NCBI RefSeq assembly: GCF_902141855.1
Contig: NZ_CABFVH010000022.1
Span: 1-64,000 of the forward strand
Reading direction: 5' to 3'
DNA length: 64,000 nt
Origin: Methylobacterium dankookense
GTDB lineage: Bacteria > Pseudomonadota > Alphaproteobacteria > Rhizobiales > Beijerinckiaceae
Each line of letters opens with the position of its first letter. Positions within the stretch are counted from its first letter, which is position 1. The position numbers were made by a program, and so were the translations under genes. Below are positions 17,539 through 26,919 of the stretch, one piece after another. Under the pieces are notes generated by a model. The model saw only the letters and a program-made list of their open reading frames with translations, was not told the origin of the DNA and did not search any database.

Positions 17539-17929
17539 TTATCGGATGAGCTGAACCTCGACGCCGACTGCGCCGGCAACCTCGGCCAACCAGGCGTTGG
17601 CGGTGAGCGCGACCGCGGTCGTGCGGGCGGCCAGCGCGAGGCAGAGCCGGTCCCCGATCCCGGGTCCCTTAGACAAGATCAGCGGCTTGAGCAGGGCCGC
17701 GCGAACAGCCAGGTCGTCGACCGGCGTAAGAGGGTACACGAGGCCATCCCGTAGCGCCCGCACCGTTGCCTCATCGGCCCCGTTGCGCACCATCCATCCG
17801 GCGACCTCGCCGAAGCTCACGCTCGTCATCGTAGTGGTCCCAGTAAAGGCTTGACGCACCTGCTCCCAGCCAAGCTCCTGGCGGCAGATAGGTGAGCAGC
17901 GCCGAGGCATCGAGGACGCTACGCGTCAC
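17539..17929 (-). pseudogene. VapC-type PIN-domain toxin, frameshifted
   Basis: A GTG at 17929, overlapping the antitoxin stop by 11 nt, opens VTRSVLDASALLTYL, the start of a PIN domain with its first catalytic Asp. The frame then fails: one extra base at about 17883-17884 shifts it, and the remainder continues in another frame from RQELGWEQV through the conserved Glu (SFGEVAG) and Asp (GIGDRLCLALA) to LTANAWLAEV. VapC toxins are Mg2+-dependent RNases. Without frameshifting this one would be inactive. The usual late Asp (TADxxW) also reads Asn here. Confidence 0.75.
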
Positions 17930-18296
17930 GAACAAGCTCCGCCGTGATTGCGCTCACCTGATCTTGCGTGCCTACCGATGTCTCCTCTTCCGGACCGGCC
18001 TCCGCGCGGCGAGCCACGAGGAAGGCGGCGACCGAGGCGTCGTCACCGGCCAGGTATGAAGAAGCCTGGGCCTGCAGCGCCGCCATGGCTGTGGCGACAG
18101 AACGAACCCGCAGCTCACCGTCCACCAGGGTCAGCACGACCGGACCTCCGTAATCCAGATCGAGAGCCCTGCGAGCCTGAGCAGGGATGATCAGGCGACC
18201 AACTAAGTCGATCTTGGAAAGTGTGGTGCTCAGGACGTGATACCTCGCTGTGCACGATGTGATCGGCCTTCCATCATGAGCTGGTATGGTCAGCAC
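17919..18296 (-). CDS. AbrB/SpoVT-type antitoxin of a VapBC-like pair
   Basis: The swapped-hairpin DNA-binding domain typical of AbrB/MazE antitoxins lies around residues 25-65 (LSKIDLVGRLIIPAQARRAL, then VVLTLVDGELRVRS). A helical tail of about 55 residues with AAFLVARRAEAGPEEE would bind the toxin. Homologues usually begin near TTLSKID, so the first 25 residues from GTG 18296 may not be translated. It is translationally coupled to the broken PIN toxin downstream and probably represses its own promoter in the A+T-richer DNA around 18300. Confidence 0.75.
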   Translation of the reverse strand: MLTIPAHDGRPITSCTARYHVLSTTLSKIDLVGRLIIPAQARRALDLDYGGPVVLTLVDGELRVRSVATAMAALQAQASSYLAGDDASVAAFLVARRAEAGPEEETSVGTQDQVSAITAELVRDA

Positions 18297-18365
18297 TCAG
18301 TATCTACCATAAATCGGCATAATGGCATTCTCGTCGGATCCACCATGGTTCTCATCCGCAAGGGC

Positions 18366-18470
18366 ATGGCCGGAACCGACCGGTTTCGGCCATGCCGTAT
18401 GTGATTGGCCGAAATATAGCCTTGCGGTGGTTTCGGCCACGGTCTAGTTTCGGCCACTGTTTTCGGCCGA
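18366..18470. repeat. Cluster of TTTCGGCC repeats, candidate res site
   Basis: TTTCGGCCA occurs directly at 18384-18392, 18431-18439 and 18448-18456. An inverted copy is at 18406-18414 (TGGCCGAAA), a palindromic copy at 18461-18470 and a degenerate copy at 18366-18374. The cluster ends 10 bp before the resolvase start. Such arrays of short direct and inverted sites upstream of a small serine resolvase fit a res recombination site that also serves as its operator. Confidence 0.6.
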
Positions 18471-18479
18471 ATCTCGATC

Positions 18480-19085
18480 ATGCCCCGCACCTTCGCCTAC
18501 CTCCGTGTGTCGACTCTCGGACAGACCACCGACAATCAGCGGCAGGAGATCGCGGCCGCGGGCTTCCAGGTCGAGCAGCAGCGGGTGATCACCGAGACGG
18601 TGTCGGGCAGCGTCGCCACCGACCAGCGTAAGGGCTTCGTCCGCCTGCTCGACCGGCTCGAGCGGGACGACGTCCTCGTCGTGACCAAGCTCGACCGATT
18701 GGGCCGCAACGCCATGGACGTCGGCGGCACGATCAAGCGCCTCGACGCCCTCGGGGTGCGGGTGCACTGCCTCGCTCTCGGCGGCGTCGACCTGACCAGC
18801 TCGACCGGAAAGCTGACGATGGGCGTGATCAACGCGGTTGCCGAGTTCGAGCGCGACCTCTTGATCGAGCGCACCCAGGCGGGTCTCGCCCGGGCGCGCG
18901 CCGAGGGCAAGACGCTCGGCCGGCCGGCGAGCCTGACGCCGGAGCGGCGGCGCGAGGCCGAGCGGTTCCTGCGCGAGGGCCGGGGCGCCTCGGCCGTGGC
19001 GCGCGAGCTCAAGGTCAGCCGGACCACGATCCGGCGCGTGCAGGAGGGGCTGCGCGCACGCGAGACTCAGGAGCGATCTGGCTAA
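18480..19085 (+). CDS. Serine recombinase (resolvase/invertase family)
   Basis: A 201-aa small serine recombinase. The catalytic domain (about residues 1-140) has the nucleophile S11 in YLRVSTLGQ, the Arg pair in TKLDRLGRNAMDV and the AVAEFERDLLIERTQAGLA helix that leads to the dimer interface. The C-terminal 60 residues form a helix-turn-helix (GASAVARELKVSRTTIRRV) for site recognition. The length is that of Tn3-type resolvases and DNA invertases. It probably resolves replicon dimers or cointegrates at the repeat cluster just upstream. Confidence 0.9.
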   Translation: MPRTFAYLRVSTLGQTTDNQRQEIAAAGFQVEQQRVITETVSGSVATDQRKGFVRLLDRLERDDVLVVTKLDRLGRNAMDVGGTIKRLDALGVRVHCLALGGVDLTSSTGKLTMGVINAVAEFERDLLIERTQAGLARARAEGKTLGRPASLTPERRREAERFLREGRGASAVARELKVSRTTIRRVQEGLRARETQERSG

Positions 19086-19155
19086 ACGGCGACCGGATGG
19101 CCCGCTGATCGCTGCGATGACATACTGGCGTCGGCTGCAGCGGAGGATTCACGTC

Positions 19156-19407
19156 ATGCGCGAGCCGAAGTTTGAGAGCGTGCGCGAGATGATGCTCGCG
19201 ATGATGAGCACCACGCTCACGCAGATCGTCGCCACGAACGCGCGGGCGGACGAGTTGGTCCAGGCTGCCCACGAGAGTGCCGATCCCTCCCTCGCCGCAG
19301 CGATGCAGGATCACGGTCGCCGCTACCGCATCGAGGTCTTGGAGCTGCAAGGTCGGCTGGCGACGCTGAGCGGCGACTACACCCGACGCTTCCACGCGGA
19401 GATCTGA
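19156..19407 (+). CDS. Small hypothetical helical protein, 83 aa
   Basis: Start at 19156 behind GGAGG (19142-19146). The sequence is predicted mostly helical: a Met-rich segment (VREMMLAMMSTTLTQIV) and a second helix with HGRRYRIEVLELQGRLATL. No family is recognised. Its stop is 3 bp before the next gene and both follow the resolvase, so the pair forms a small operon. Confidence 0.5.
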   Translation: MREPKFESVREMMLAMMSTTLTQIVATNARADELVQAAHESADPSLAAAMQDHGRRYRIEVLELQGRLATLSGDYTRRFHAEI

Positions 19408-19410
19408 ACC

Positions 19411-19659
19411 GTGCTGTCTTCTGATGAGGATGAGAACTCCAACCCGCCAGGATCCCAAACCTACCGGCGGCTTCGTGAGATCGCCGATCTGCTCGGCAAA
19501 CCCGTAGGGGCGTTCCTCGGGTCGCAGCCTGACGAGGATATCGCGCTGCTCGAGCTGCTGCGCTTGTGGGGAACGATCACCGATCCCGTGGGTCGGCGGC
19601 GCGTTCTTGACCTCGCGCGCCAAGAGGCGAAGTGCAGCAACTACGAGGACGATAGCTGA
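19411..19659 (+). CDS. Hypothetical protein with HTH-like segment, 82 aa
   Basis: A GTG-started frame that follows the previous gene by 3 bp. RRLREIADLLGKPVGAFLG (about residues 19-37) resembles the end of a phage/plasmid-type helix-turn-helix, and the second half (GTITDPVGRRRVLDLARQEA) resembles the C-terminal part of Cro/CI-like proteins from alphaproteobacteria. It may be a small transcription regulator. Its partner gene upstream is unknown. Confidence 0.5.
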   Translation: MLSSDEDENSNPPGSQTYRRLREIADLLGKPVGAFLGSQPDEDIALLELLRLWGTITDPVGRRRVLDLARQEAKCSNYEDDS

Positions 19660-19888
19660 ACCCGGTCGGCGGCCATACCATAGCACCGGAGGACCGGTTC
19701 GATACTTGTCCCGACAGCCGTAATTTCGGGGGAATGATGAGGCTGCAGGAGCAGGCCGCCCGTGGAAAAGCCAGTGCTATGTACGGGCGTCTTGATCCTG
19801 CCTCGCGACCAATCCTCTGCAACGTTTAAGATGGCTTCCCGTTGTTGCGCGGGCTGCTACCGCGCAGCCTGACGTGCGGGGTTCGCCG

Positions 19889-21061
19889 ATGACATCTTCG
19901 AAGCTTGATCGCACCCCGCCGAGCCGGGAGCAAACGAACGCTCTCATATGGACGGTAGGGCTGGCCACCGCTCTTCTCGGCGTCGTGGCCCTGCCGCGGC
20001 GTGGAGCCCGTACAAGCCCCGCCGAGCTCCCGCGGCGCGGAGACGATCAGGCTAAAGCGGCACGGAAGCCTTCCCCGTCTCACACCGGCACCGCGGCTCA
20101 GGAGGTGGCGCGCACGCAGGCCGACCGCGGCCGACGAGCATCGAAGCCGACCGAGATCCCCGTCAAGGGCTGGAAGGACATCGCTCTACGTACCTATCAC
20201 GACATCGGCGAGAACCGGCTGTCGCTGATCGCGGCGGGCGTCACCTTCTTCACACTGCTGGCGATCTTCCCGGCGGTGGCGGCTCTCGTGTCCTGCTACG
20301 GGCTCATCGCCGACGCCGCGACCATCAACGAACAGCTCACCAGCCTTCAAGGCATCCTGCCCCAAGGGGCCATCGAGATCATCGGCGACCAGGTCAAGCG
20401 GCTCAACGAGAATGGCAACACCACCCTCGGCCTCAGCCTGATCATCGGTGTCGCCCTGTCGGTCTGGAGCGCCAACGGCGGCGTGAAGCACGTCTTCGAC
20501 GCGCTCAACCTCGTCTACAATGAGCGCGAGAAGCGCAATTTCTTCGTGCTCAACCTCATCTCCCTCGCCTTCACGGCAGGCGCGCTGCTGTTCCTCGTTC
20601 TAGCGCTGGCGGCGATCGTGGTCCTGCCGATGGTGCTCGCGTATGTCGGCATCGGCAAGGAAGCATTGTGGCTGAACCTGCTTCGCTGGCCTGTGCTCCT
20701 GCTCGCCGTGCTCGGTGGCTTGGCGGTCCTCTACCGCTACGGGCCCAGCCGGGACGCGCCGCGCTGGCGCTGGGTGACGCCGGGGGGCGCCCTGGCGGCC
20801 GTGTTCTGGCTCGTCGCCTCGGCCCTGTTCTCCTGGTACGTCGCCCATTTCGGCAGCTACAACAAGACCTACGGCTCGCTCGGGGCGGCGATCGGCTTCA
20901 TGACCTGGATCTGGCTCTCGACCATGATCGTGCTGGCCGGCGCCCAGGTGAACGCCGAGACGGAGCACCAGACCGCCGAGGACACCACCGTCGGCAAACC
21001 GCAACCCCTAGGCGCGCGCCGGGCTCGCATGGCCGACACGGTGGGCACCGCCCCAGAATAG
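19889..21061 (+). CDS. YihY/BrkB family inner-membrane protein
   Basis: A protein of 390 residues from ATG 19889 (GTG 19874 is an alternative). The YihY/virulence factor BrkB family core starts near residue 80 with KDIALRTYHDIGENRLSLIA and includes AAGVTFFTLLAIFPAVAALV and WSANGGVKHVFDALNLVYNE, followed by four more membrane segments and the conserved GSYNKTYGSLGAAIGFMTWIW. About 60 basic, Pro-rich residues precede the core and form a cytoplasmic extension with one extra hydrophobic stretch. The molecular role of the family is not settled. It is convergent with the MucR-like gene. Confidence 0.88.
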   Translation: MTSSKLDRTPPSREQTNALIWTVGLATALLGVVALPRRGARTSPAELPRRGDDQAKAARKPSPSHTGTAAQEVARTQADRGRRASKPTEIPVKGWKDIALRTYHDIGENRLSLIAAGVTFFTLLAIFPAVAALVSCYGLIADAATINEQLTSLQGILPQGAIEIIGDQVKRLNENGNTTLGLSLIIGVALSVWSANGGVKHVFDALNLVYNEREKRNFFVLNLISLAFTAGALLFLVLALAAIVVLPMVLAYVGIGKEALWLNLLRWPVLLLAVLGGLAVLYRYGPSRDAPRWRWVTPGGALAAVFWLVASALFSWYVAHFGSYNKTYGSLGAAIGFMTWIWLSTMIVLAGAQVNAETEHQTAEDTTVGKPQPLGARRARMADTVGTAPE

Positions 21062-21103
21062 AAGCATCTCGCCGATCCGGACGTGACTCGTTCTAGACAC
21101 GCC

Positions 21104-21664
21104 TCACTTGGATGAGCGGTCCCGAAATTTTGGCCGACCGGCATCGAACTCGCCGGGATTGTTCGATCCCTCGGAGCGATCGCGCGTCGGGTGTCGAACT
21201 ACCGGTAAGCGGTTCGTCTCGGTCTTGCGACGCTTGACGTGCGTGCCCGGTACGCCGAGACCGAATGACTTGGTCAAGGTGGAGCGCTGCTCGGCGTAGC
21301 TCGGAGCGACCATCGGGTAGTCCGCCGGCAGGCCGTAATGCTCCCGGTAGCTGCGCGGGTCGAGCCCGTGGCTGGTCAGGTGGCGCTTGAGCGTCTTGTA
21401 AGTCTTGCCGTCGATGAAGCTGACGATCCCGTCGTGCCGGACCGACTTGCGGATCTGAGTCGCGCTCGGCTTCTCGACACCCGTGGCTGGTTTCCTTGCA
21501 ACTGCAGTGCCGCCAGAGGTCAACCCGCAAATCGCGCTGTGTACGCTCCCAAGTAGGTTCGGAAGCTCAGATGTGGATACGGAATTGTTAGAGACGTAAG
21601 CGGCCACGATACCGCTGGCGAGTTCGATCAAATTGGGGGCAGGCCCCATGGATTCTTCCGTCAC
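21104..21664 (-). CDS. MucR/Ros-family transcriptional regulator, zinc Cys missing
   Basis: A 186-aa Ros/MucR regulator. The N-terminal part (LIELASGIVAAYVSNNSVS) is the family oligomerisation helix and the C-terminal half carries the DNA-binding fold, with the hallmark GLPADYPMVAPSYAEQRSTL. In Ros/MucR the zinc finger begins with Cys in C-L-x-D-G; here the equivalent reads VSFIDGKTYKTLKRHLTSHG, keeping Asp and His but lacking the Cys. Zinc-less members exist in rhizobia (Ml proteins). These proteins are H-NS-like regulators of AT-rich DNA. About 40 extra residues follow the domain. Confidence 0.85.
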   Translation of the reverse strand: MTEESMGPAPNLIELASGIVAAYVSNNSVSTSELPNLLGSVHSAICGLTSGGTAVARKPATGVEKPSATQIRKSVRHDGIVSFIDGKTYKTLKRHLTSHGLDPRSYREHYGLPADYPMVAPSYAEQRSTLTKSFGLGVPGTHVKRRKTETNRLPVVRHPTRDRSEGSNNPGEFDAGRPKFRDRSSK

Positions 21665-22028
21665 TTTATTCCTGCCTCAATCCTATCTCTCTCTCGCGAA
21701 CGTGCGGAGGGCGATCTGTACATTACTATCTACGCTATGAAGTCAAGATGCTAAACCGCGATAGACTTGTGATCATTTTACAAACCAATTAGCTTGTCCG
21801 CGCTGGCATCGCTAGGCAGTGCTCGCTACGTGAGCCTCATTCCCCCATGGAATGAGGCGGGATCGGCCGCGGGTTGCTGCGCCGATCGGCTTCGTCGATC
21901 TCCGGCCTCAGTCGATCGATGCGCTGATATGCCCGTTGGGGCAGCAGGCAGCTCTTGCGGTACCATAGTCGTTCGGCAACGACGCTGGTAGACTCCACGG
22001 ATGTCTGGCTGTGAGGCCTCCCTTGCCT
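21665..22028. other. Intergenic, no gene seen
   Basis: AT-richer than the surroundings from 21665 to 21800, probably the leader and promoter of the MucR-like gene, which as a family often represses itself. From 21800 to 22028 no start signal or motif is visible. Confidence 0.35.
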
Positions 22029-25000
22029 TCAGCGCGCTTTCAAATGCGGTCCACGTGTTGTTCGGACGGCCGAACACGTCGCGCGGAGTCTGGCGATCTC
22101 CTCGATCGTCCCGGAACTGCGGGTGCACAACTCGATAAGCAACGGCTCATAGGCGTCACCAGCTCGGCACGCCTTCTCGACTCTTCGGCACAGGTCCGCC
22201 AGCGAGCAGAAGCCGACCATGCTCGTCGCCGAAATCATGGCGTGAGCATCCCCGGCGACCTGTTCACGATCATGCGCCAGCGACGACGGTCCGAACCGCT
22301 GGGCGAGTTCATCCGCCAGCATCGTCAGAAGGCCGACCATCCGCTCGTGACCGACCACCTCCTTCAAGTCCTCGAACACTGGGAGGTCGATCGTCGCGCG
22401 CGTCTCACCGCTCGCGTTGCCTCCTACCGTCCAGCGATCGACAACAGCCAACAACGCGTCGCGCCGGAAGGGCTTGCCGACGTGATCGTCCATACCCGCC
22501 GCTCCGAACTCGGCGACCTGCTGCGGAAGGACGTTGGCCGTGAGCGCCACGATCGGCACCCGCGTTGCCTTATCGCCGAGCGCCCGGATCTGCCGCGTAG
22601 CGGAAAGTCCGTCCGTCCCGGGCATCTGCACGTCCATCAGCACGAGGTCGTAGGCGTTCGCCTGCACGGCCGCGATCGCGGCAGCACCGTCGCCAACCAC
22701 GTCTACTGAGTGCCCGGCTCGCTCCAGGATCACTCGGGCAAGGTCCTGATTGAGTGGCACGTCCTCGACCAGCAACAGACGCCTGCCCGCGCGGGTACCC
22801 CTGATGGATGACGTCTCCGCGGCAATGGCTGGTCCGGTTGCGAGGGGCAGGTCGAGTGCGAACCAGAACGTCGAGCCGCGGTCTAACTCGCTCTCAACCC
22901 CGATCGAACCGCCCATGCGTTCGACGAGTGCCTTCGAGATCGCCAGCCCCAGCCCGCTCCCGCCGTAATCGCGCCCGATCGAGCCATCCACTTGGCTGAA
23001 GCGCTGGAACAGACGGTCGCGCTTGGCCGGCGAGATGCCGATGCCGGTGTCCTGGACCGAGAAGCGCAGGTGGACCCCACCGCCCGTGACCTGCGCATCG
23101 ATGCGCAGGTCGATGCAGCCCTGTGCGGTGAATTTCACGGCGTTGTTAAGCAGGTTCAACAGCACCTGCCGCAAGCGGTCCTCGTCGCCCAGCAGCCATC
23201 CAGGCACAGCAGGATCGAAGCTGACGCCGAGCGCTAGCCCCTTCGCCTCGGCTGAGCCCCGCACGATCGAGACCGTGTTGTCGATCAGCGCGGCCGGCGC
23301 GAACGGCCGCGGCACGATTTCAACCTGTCCGGCCTCAAGCTTCGAGAAGTCGAGCACGTCGTTGACCACGGTCAGCAGCGCTGAGCCTGCGGTTCGGATG
23401 CGCTCGGCATGCTGGTGCGCGCTCGGACTCAGGTTCGGCTCCTCGCAGAGGAGGTCAGCGTATCCGATCACCCCGTTGAGCGGGGTCCGGATCTCATGGC
23501 TCATGGCGGCCAGGAACTCCGACTTCGCCCGGCTCGCCGCCTCAGCCAGTTCTCGCGCCGCCTCGGCCTCCTGCGTGCGCTCGGCAACCCGTTCTGCCAG
23601 AGTGGCATTCAGGTCGCGTAGGGCGTTCTCGGCCGTGTTGCGCGCAGTATCGTCGCGGATCGTGAGCACCGCGCCGATCTGCGCGCCGTCCTGATCGACA
23701 AGCGGCAGAGCGTTGCCGGTGGCGAGGACCTCAGTCCCGTCCGGGCGCCGGATCCGCCAGCGTGCATCCCGCGCCGCGTGCCCGCCCACAGCACGGGCGA
23801 GCGGCAGGTCGCGCGGCGGATATGGCCGGCCATCCTCCGTGTACAGGCGGTAGGTGTCGCTGTAGGCGTCCGGCTCCACGTCGAGCCGAGCCACGCCGTG
23901 GATCTCGGCCGCCGCCGTGTTGACTAAGGTAATCTTGCCAGCAGCATCCGTGACGATGACACCCTCGGCGAGTTGCGCCAGAATGGCCGCGCTCGTAGCG
24001 GTGGTGACGTCCACACGTTCGCGCGCCTCCTGCAACTGGGCCTGGATCACGGAGCGGTAGCGTGCCTCGCTCTCGCGAAGAGCCTCTTCCATGGCCCTGC
24101 GCTGGGTGATGTCGCGCAGCGCTGCGACATATCCGTCCGCTCGGCCTGTTGCCGCATCACGGGTGAGATTGAAAGAGATCTCCAGCCAGACCCAGTGATC
24201 GTCGCGGTGGCGGTAGCGCTGACATGTCAGGGCTCGCTCGACGCGTCCGCTCGTGAGGTCATCCAGGATGCCGCGATACGCTTCGGCCTCTTCAGGATGA
24301 ATGAAATCCAACGGTCGAGTGCCGACCATGTCCTCCGGCGTATAGCCGAGTACAAGTGTCACGGCAGGCGAGACGTATTGGCGGCATGTGGTCAGGTCGG
24401 ACCAGATGATGATGTCGGTCGTGTTCTCGGCCAGCAGCCGGTAGCGATGCTCACTTTCCTGAACGGCGCGCTCCGCCAGCCTGTGTTGGGTGACATCCGT
24501 GAAGGTAACGATCCATCCGCCCTCTGCGCGATCGGAGCGCCGGACCTCCAAGGTCGTCCCATTCGGCAGCGGCAAGTCGTAGACGGCGGGCAGATGCTGA
24601 AGGCCGACCTTCGTCAATTTGTTCTTGAGGATTGACGGGATCCCTGTGAAGTCACCACGCTCGGCGTGGTAGTCGCGGATGTCCACCAGTGCCGCCCCGT
24701 CGTGCAGAACGGTTGCGGGCAGATCGAGAAGCTCGGCAGCGCTGCTGTTGAAGGCGCGCACGCGCTCGTCGGCATCGAGGACCACGAGTCCCTGGTCCAT
24801 GCTGTCGAGCGTGCTGCCGAGCACCTCGTCAACCTCACGCAGGCGCTCTTGGATGCGCACCTGATCAGTCACGTCCAGGACGATGCCGTGAATGGCCGTC
24901 ACGTCACCGTTCCAGTCCCGCTGAGGCACGCCGCGGACCATGACGAGCCGCATGTCGCCATCCGGCCGGATCACGCGGGCCTGCCCTTGGTAGCCGTCGC

Positions 25001-25820
25001 GGCTGTCAGGATCAGTGCCCGCGATCACGCGCTCGATCCGCGCGCGTAGGGCAGCACGCTCGTCGGGATGGTAGAAGCCGAGATGCTGGTCGAGCGGCAG
25101 TATGCCACTGGCCGGCATCGGCGCGCCGAACACCATCGCGACGCCATCAGACCAGACGATGGTGCGGTCGGCGGCGTTGATACGCCAGTACCCGAACGAG
25201 GCGGCGGCCTCAGCGATGCGCTGAGCATCATGTGCGGCTCGAAGTGCAGCCTTGCGCTCGGCGAGGATATGGTTGGCCTGTTCTAGTTTGGCGGTAATGC
25301 GCCGCCGCTCGTCGAGTTCGGCGGCTTGAGCCTGCTTAGCCTCGTGCAGCCGCAGATGGGCGACGACGGCCTCGGCCATGTCGTGCAGCTGGCGGATCTG
25401 CTCGTCAGAGAACGTCCGCGGCACCGTGTCGATGACGCAGAGCGATCCGATCCGAAGGTCGGGTCTAAGCGAGAGCGGTACGCCCGCGTAGAAGCGGATA
25501 TGCGGCTCGCCGAGCACAAGTGGATTGTCGGTGAAGCGTGGATCGGCGGCGGCATCCTCGACGATGACTGCCGCGTCGGACAGGATCGTGTAGTTGCAGA
25601 ACGCCACGTCCCGCGGCGTACCGTCCACATCGAGGCCGCACTTGGCCTTGAACCATTGCAGATCCTCCTCGACGAGGGAGATCAGGGCGATCGGCACCGC
25701 GAAGACGGAGCGCGCGAGGCGGCAGACCGCCTCGAAATGGGGCTCGGGTTGGGTGCCGACGATCGCGAGATCCCGCAGCGTGGCGAGACGCACCTCCTCG
25801 TTCGGTGGTACGGGAAACAT
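22029..25820 (-). CDS. Hybrid sensor histidine kinase (GAF, PAS repeats, REC, Hpt)
   Basis: A 1263-aa soluble hybrid kinase. Order: GAF (about 25-160), four PAS/PAC units (about 195-315, 325-440, 455-580, 600-735), HisKA with H775 in [12 protein letters not shown], HATPase with [16 protein letters not shown] and [11 protein letters not shown], receiver with D1063 in [12 protein letters not shown], and a C-terminal Hpt-like domain with H1193 in [11 protein letters not shown]. The chain allows a His-Asp-His phosphorelay within one protein. No membrane helix is present, so it senses cytoplasmic cues; the GAF type (FCNYTI and LCVIDTVPR) is common in light or redox sensors. ATG 25820 is preferred over 25871 because GAGGAGGG lies just upstream. 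No response regulator gene is adjacent. Confidence 0.92.
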   Translation of the reverse strand: MFPVPPNEEVRLATLRDLAIVGTQPEPHFEAVCRLARSVFAVPIALISLVEEDLQWFKAKCGLDVDGTPRDVAFCNYTILSDAAVIVEDAAADPRFTDNPLVLGEPHIRFYAGVPLSLRPDLRIGSLCVIDTVPRTFSDEQIRQLHDMAEAVVAHLRLHEAKQAQAAELDERRRITAKLEQANHILAERKAALRAAHDAQRIAEAAASFGYWRINAADRTIVWSDGVAMVFGAPMPASGILPLDQHLGFYHPDERAALRARIERVIAGTDPDSRDGYQGQARVIRPDGDMRLVMVRGVPQRDWNGDVTAIHGIVLDVTDQVRIQERLREVDEVLGSTLDSMDQGLVVLDADERVRAFNSSAAELLDLPATVLHDGAALVDIRDYHAERGDFTGIPSILKNKLTKVGLQHLPAVYDLPLPNGTTLEVRRSDRAEGGWIVTFTDVTQHRLAERAVQESEHRYRLLAENTTDIIIWSDLTTCRQYVSPAVTLVLGYTPEDMVGTRPLDFIHPEEAEAYRGILDDLTSGRVERALTCQRYRHRDDHWVWLEISFNLTRDAATGRADGYVAALRDITQRRAMEEALRESEARYRSVIQAQLQEARERVDVTTATSAAILAQLAEGVIVTDAAGKITLVNTAAAEIHGVARLDVEPDAYSDTYRLYTEDGRPYPPRDLPLARAVGGHAARDARWRIRRPDGTEVLATGNALPLVDQDGAQIGAVLTIRDDTARNTAENALRDLNATLAERVAERTQEAEAARELAEAASRAKSEFLAAMSHEIRTPLNGVIGYADLLCEEPNLSPSAHQHAERIRTAGSALLTVVNDVLDFSKLEAGQVEIVPRPFAPAALIDNTVSIVRGSAEAKGLALGVSFDPAVPGWLLGDEDRLRQVLLNLLNNAVKFTAQGCIDLRIDAQVTGGGVHLRFSVQDTGIGISPAKRDRLFQRFSQVDGSIGRDYGGSGLGLAISKALVERMGGSIGVESELDRGSTFWFALDLPLATGPAIAAETSSIRGTRAGRRLLLVEDVPLNQDLARVILERAGHSVDVVGDGAAAIAAVQANAYDLVLMDVQMPGTDGLSATRQIRALGDKATRVPIVALTANVLPQQVAEFGAAGMDDHVGKPFRRDALLAVVDRWTVGGNASGETRATIDLPVFEDLKEVVGHERMVGLLTMLADELAQRFGPSSLAHDREQVAGDAHAMISATSMVGFCSLADLCRRVEKACRAGDAYEPLLIELCTRSSGTIEEIARLRATCSAVRTTRGPHLKAR

Positions 25821-26133
25821 GGGCCTGCCCTCCTCGCGGTCCATGGCACACAAGCCGGCGCTTCCGCCCATTCTTCAGTCGCATATTGAAGCCTTGCAGG
25901 TACTTACGGAACCGTTCGTGTGTTGGCGCTGACCTGCCGAACGAGCCTTCAGGGCACCGAAAAGCCGCAGCCGGAAGAAGCCTACGGAGTAAGATCGCTC
26001 AGCACGGGGGCTCGTCGCCAAGGACGGCAGATCCTTCGGCAAAGGCGGACGGCATGACCGGCCTGAGAGGCTCTGCGCCGGCACGAGCGCCTGTGAACCT
26101 GGTTTTATAGCCAAGCTGTGGCAGAGTTGGCTC

Positions 26134-26562
26134 ATGCCGATCCGGCCCGAGCATCGCTTCTTCTACCCCATCGACTGGCCGCAGCTCTCGGCGGTGATCC
26201 GCTTTCGGCGCGCTGGCGGTCGTTGCGAAACTTGCAAGCGCCCGCACGGGCGGATCGTATTCCATCTCGGGGATGGTCGCTGGTGGGATGATGAGGTCGG
26301 CGCCTGGCGCGACGGACGTGCCCGGGTTGTGCGCGTTACCGTCGGTGCCGACGATGTGCTTGGGCACGTGCGCCGCACACGGGTGGTGCTGGCGACCGCG
26401 CATCGCGACCACGACACCAGCAACAATGCGGGAACGAACCTCGCCGCGTTCTGCCAACGCTGCCATATGATCCACGATCGGCCCGAGCATCGCCGGCGGC
26501 GTTGGCTCACCCTGTTTCGGCGCAAGGCACTGGGAGACCTGTTTCGAGGACCCTACGCCTGA
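26134..26562 (+). CDS. HNH-type zinc protein (paralogue of 49628-50053)
   Basis: A 142-aa protein. CETCKRPHG (about 30-38) and FCQRCHMIHD (about 104-113) supply two CxxC pairs, and HRDHDTSNN between them gives the DH and Asn of an HNH nuclease core (AHRDHD, NxxNL, CHxxHD). The layout suits a beta-beta-alpha metal nuclease acting on DNA. It is about 75 percent identical by eye to the protein at 49628, including the ends MPIRPEH and RRKALGDLF. It stands alone, upstream of a toxin-antitoxin pair and the relaxase. Nuclease activity is inferred from the motif. Confidence 0.72.
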   Translation: MPIRPEHRFFYPIDWPQLSAVIRFRRAGGRCETCKRPHGRIVFHLGDGRWWDDEVGAWRDGRARVVRVTVGADDVLGHVRRTRVVLATAHRDHDTSNNAGTNLAAFCQRCHMIHDRPEHRRRRWLTLFRRKALGDLFRGPYA

Positions 26563-26634
26563 ACGAACGCCCCAGTCAGACCTACGTCCTGAGAGGCAGT
26601 TTGACAGACTGCGCTTGAAGCGTACTTACCCCGC

Positions 26635-26919
26635 ATGGATTTCGACTGGCATCAAGCCAAGAGCGACGCGTGCCGGCGCGAGCGGGGGTTCGATTTTGCC
26701 TACGCAGCGCGCATCTTCGCTGGTCCTGTGCTGGAGCAGGTGGACGACCGCCGGGACTATGGGGAGATGCGCATGCGGGCGCTCGGTGAGATCGACGGAT
26801 CGCTCTACGTCGTCGTGTTCACCGACCACCTCGACAGGAATGGTGCATCGGTTCGCTGGATCGTCTCGGCCCGTCGGGCCCATCAGAAGGAGCGCCGAAA
26901 ATGGTCAAGCGATCGCTAG
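26635..26919 (+). CDS. brnT: BrnT-family toxin
   Basis: A 94-aa BrnT-like ribonuclease toxin. The family shape is visible: FDWHQAKSDACRRERGFDF at the N-terminus, the RMRALGEIDGSLYVVVFTD strand pair, and the C-terminal basic motif VSARRAHQKERRKW. BrnT cleaves mRNA when freed from its antitoxin. It overlaps the next gene by 19 bp, as is usual for toxin-first pairs. The partner is an HTH protein and not the usual ribbon-helix-helix BrnA. Confidence 0.82.
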   Translation: MDFDWHQAKSDACRRERGFDFAYAARIFAGPVLEQVDDRRDYGEMRMRALGEIDGSLYVVVFTDHLDRNGASVRWIVSARRAHQKERRKWSSDR

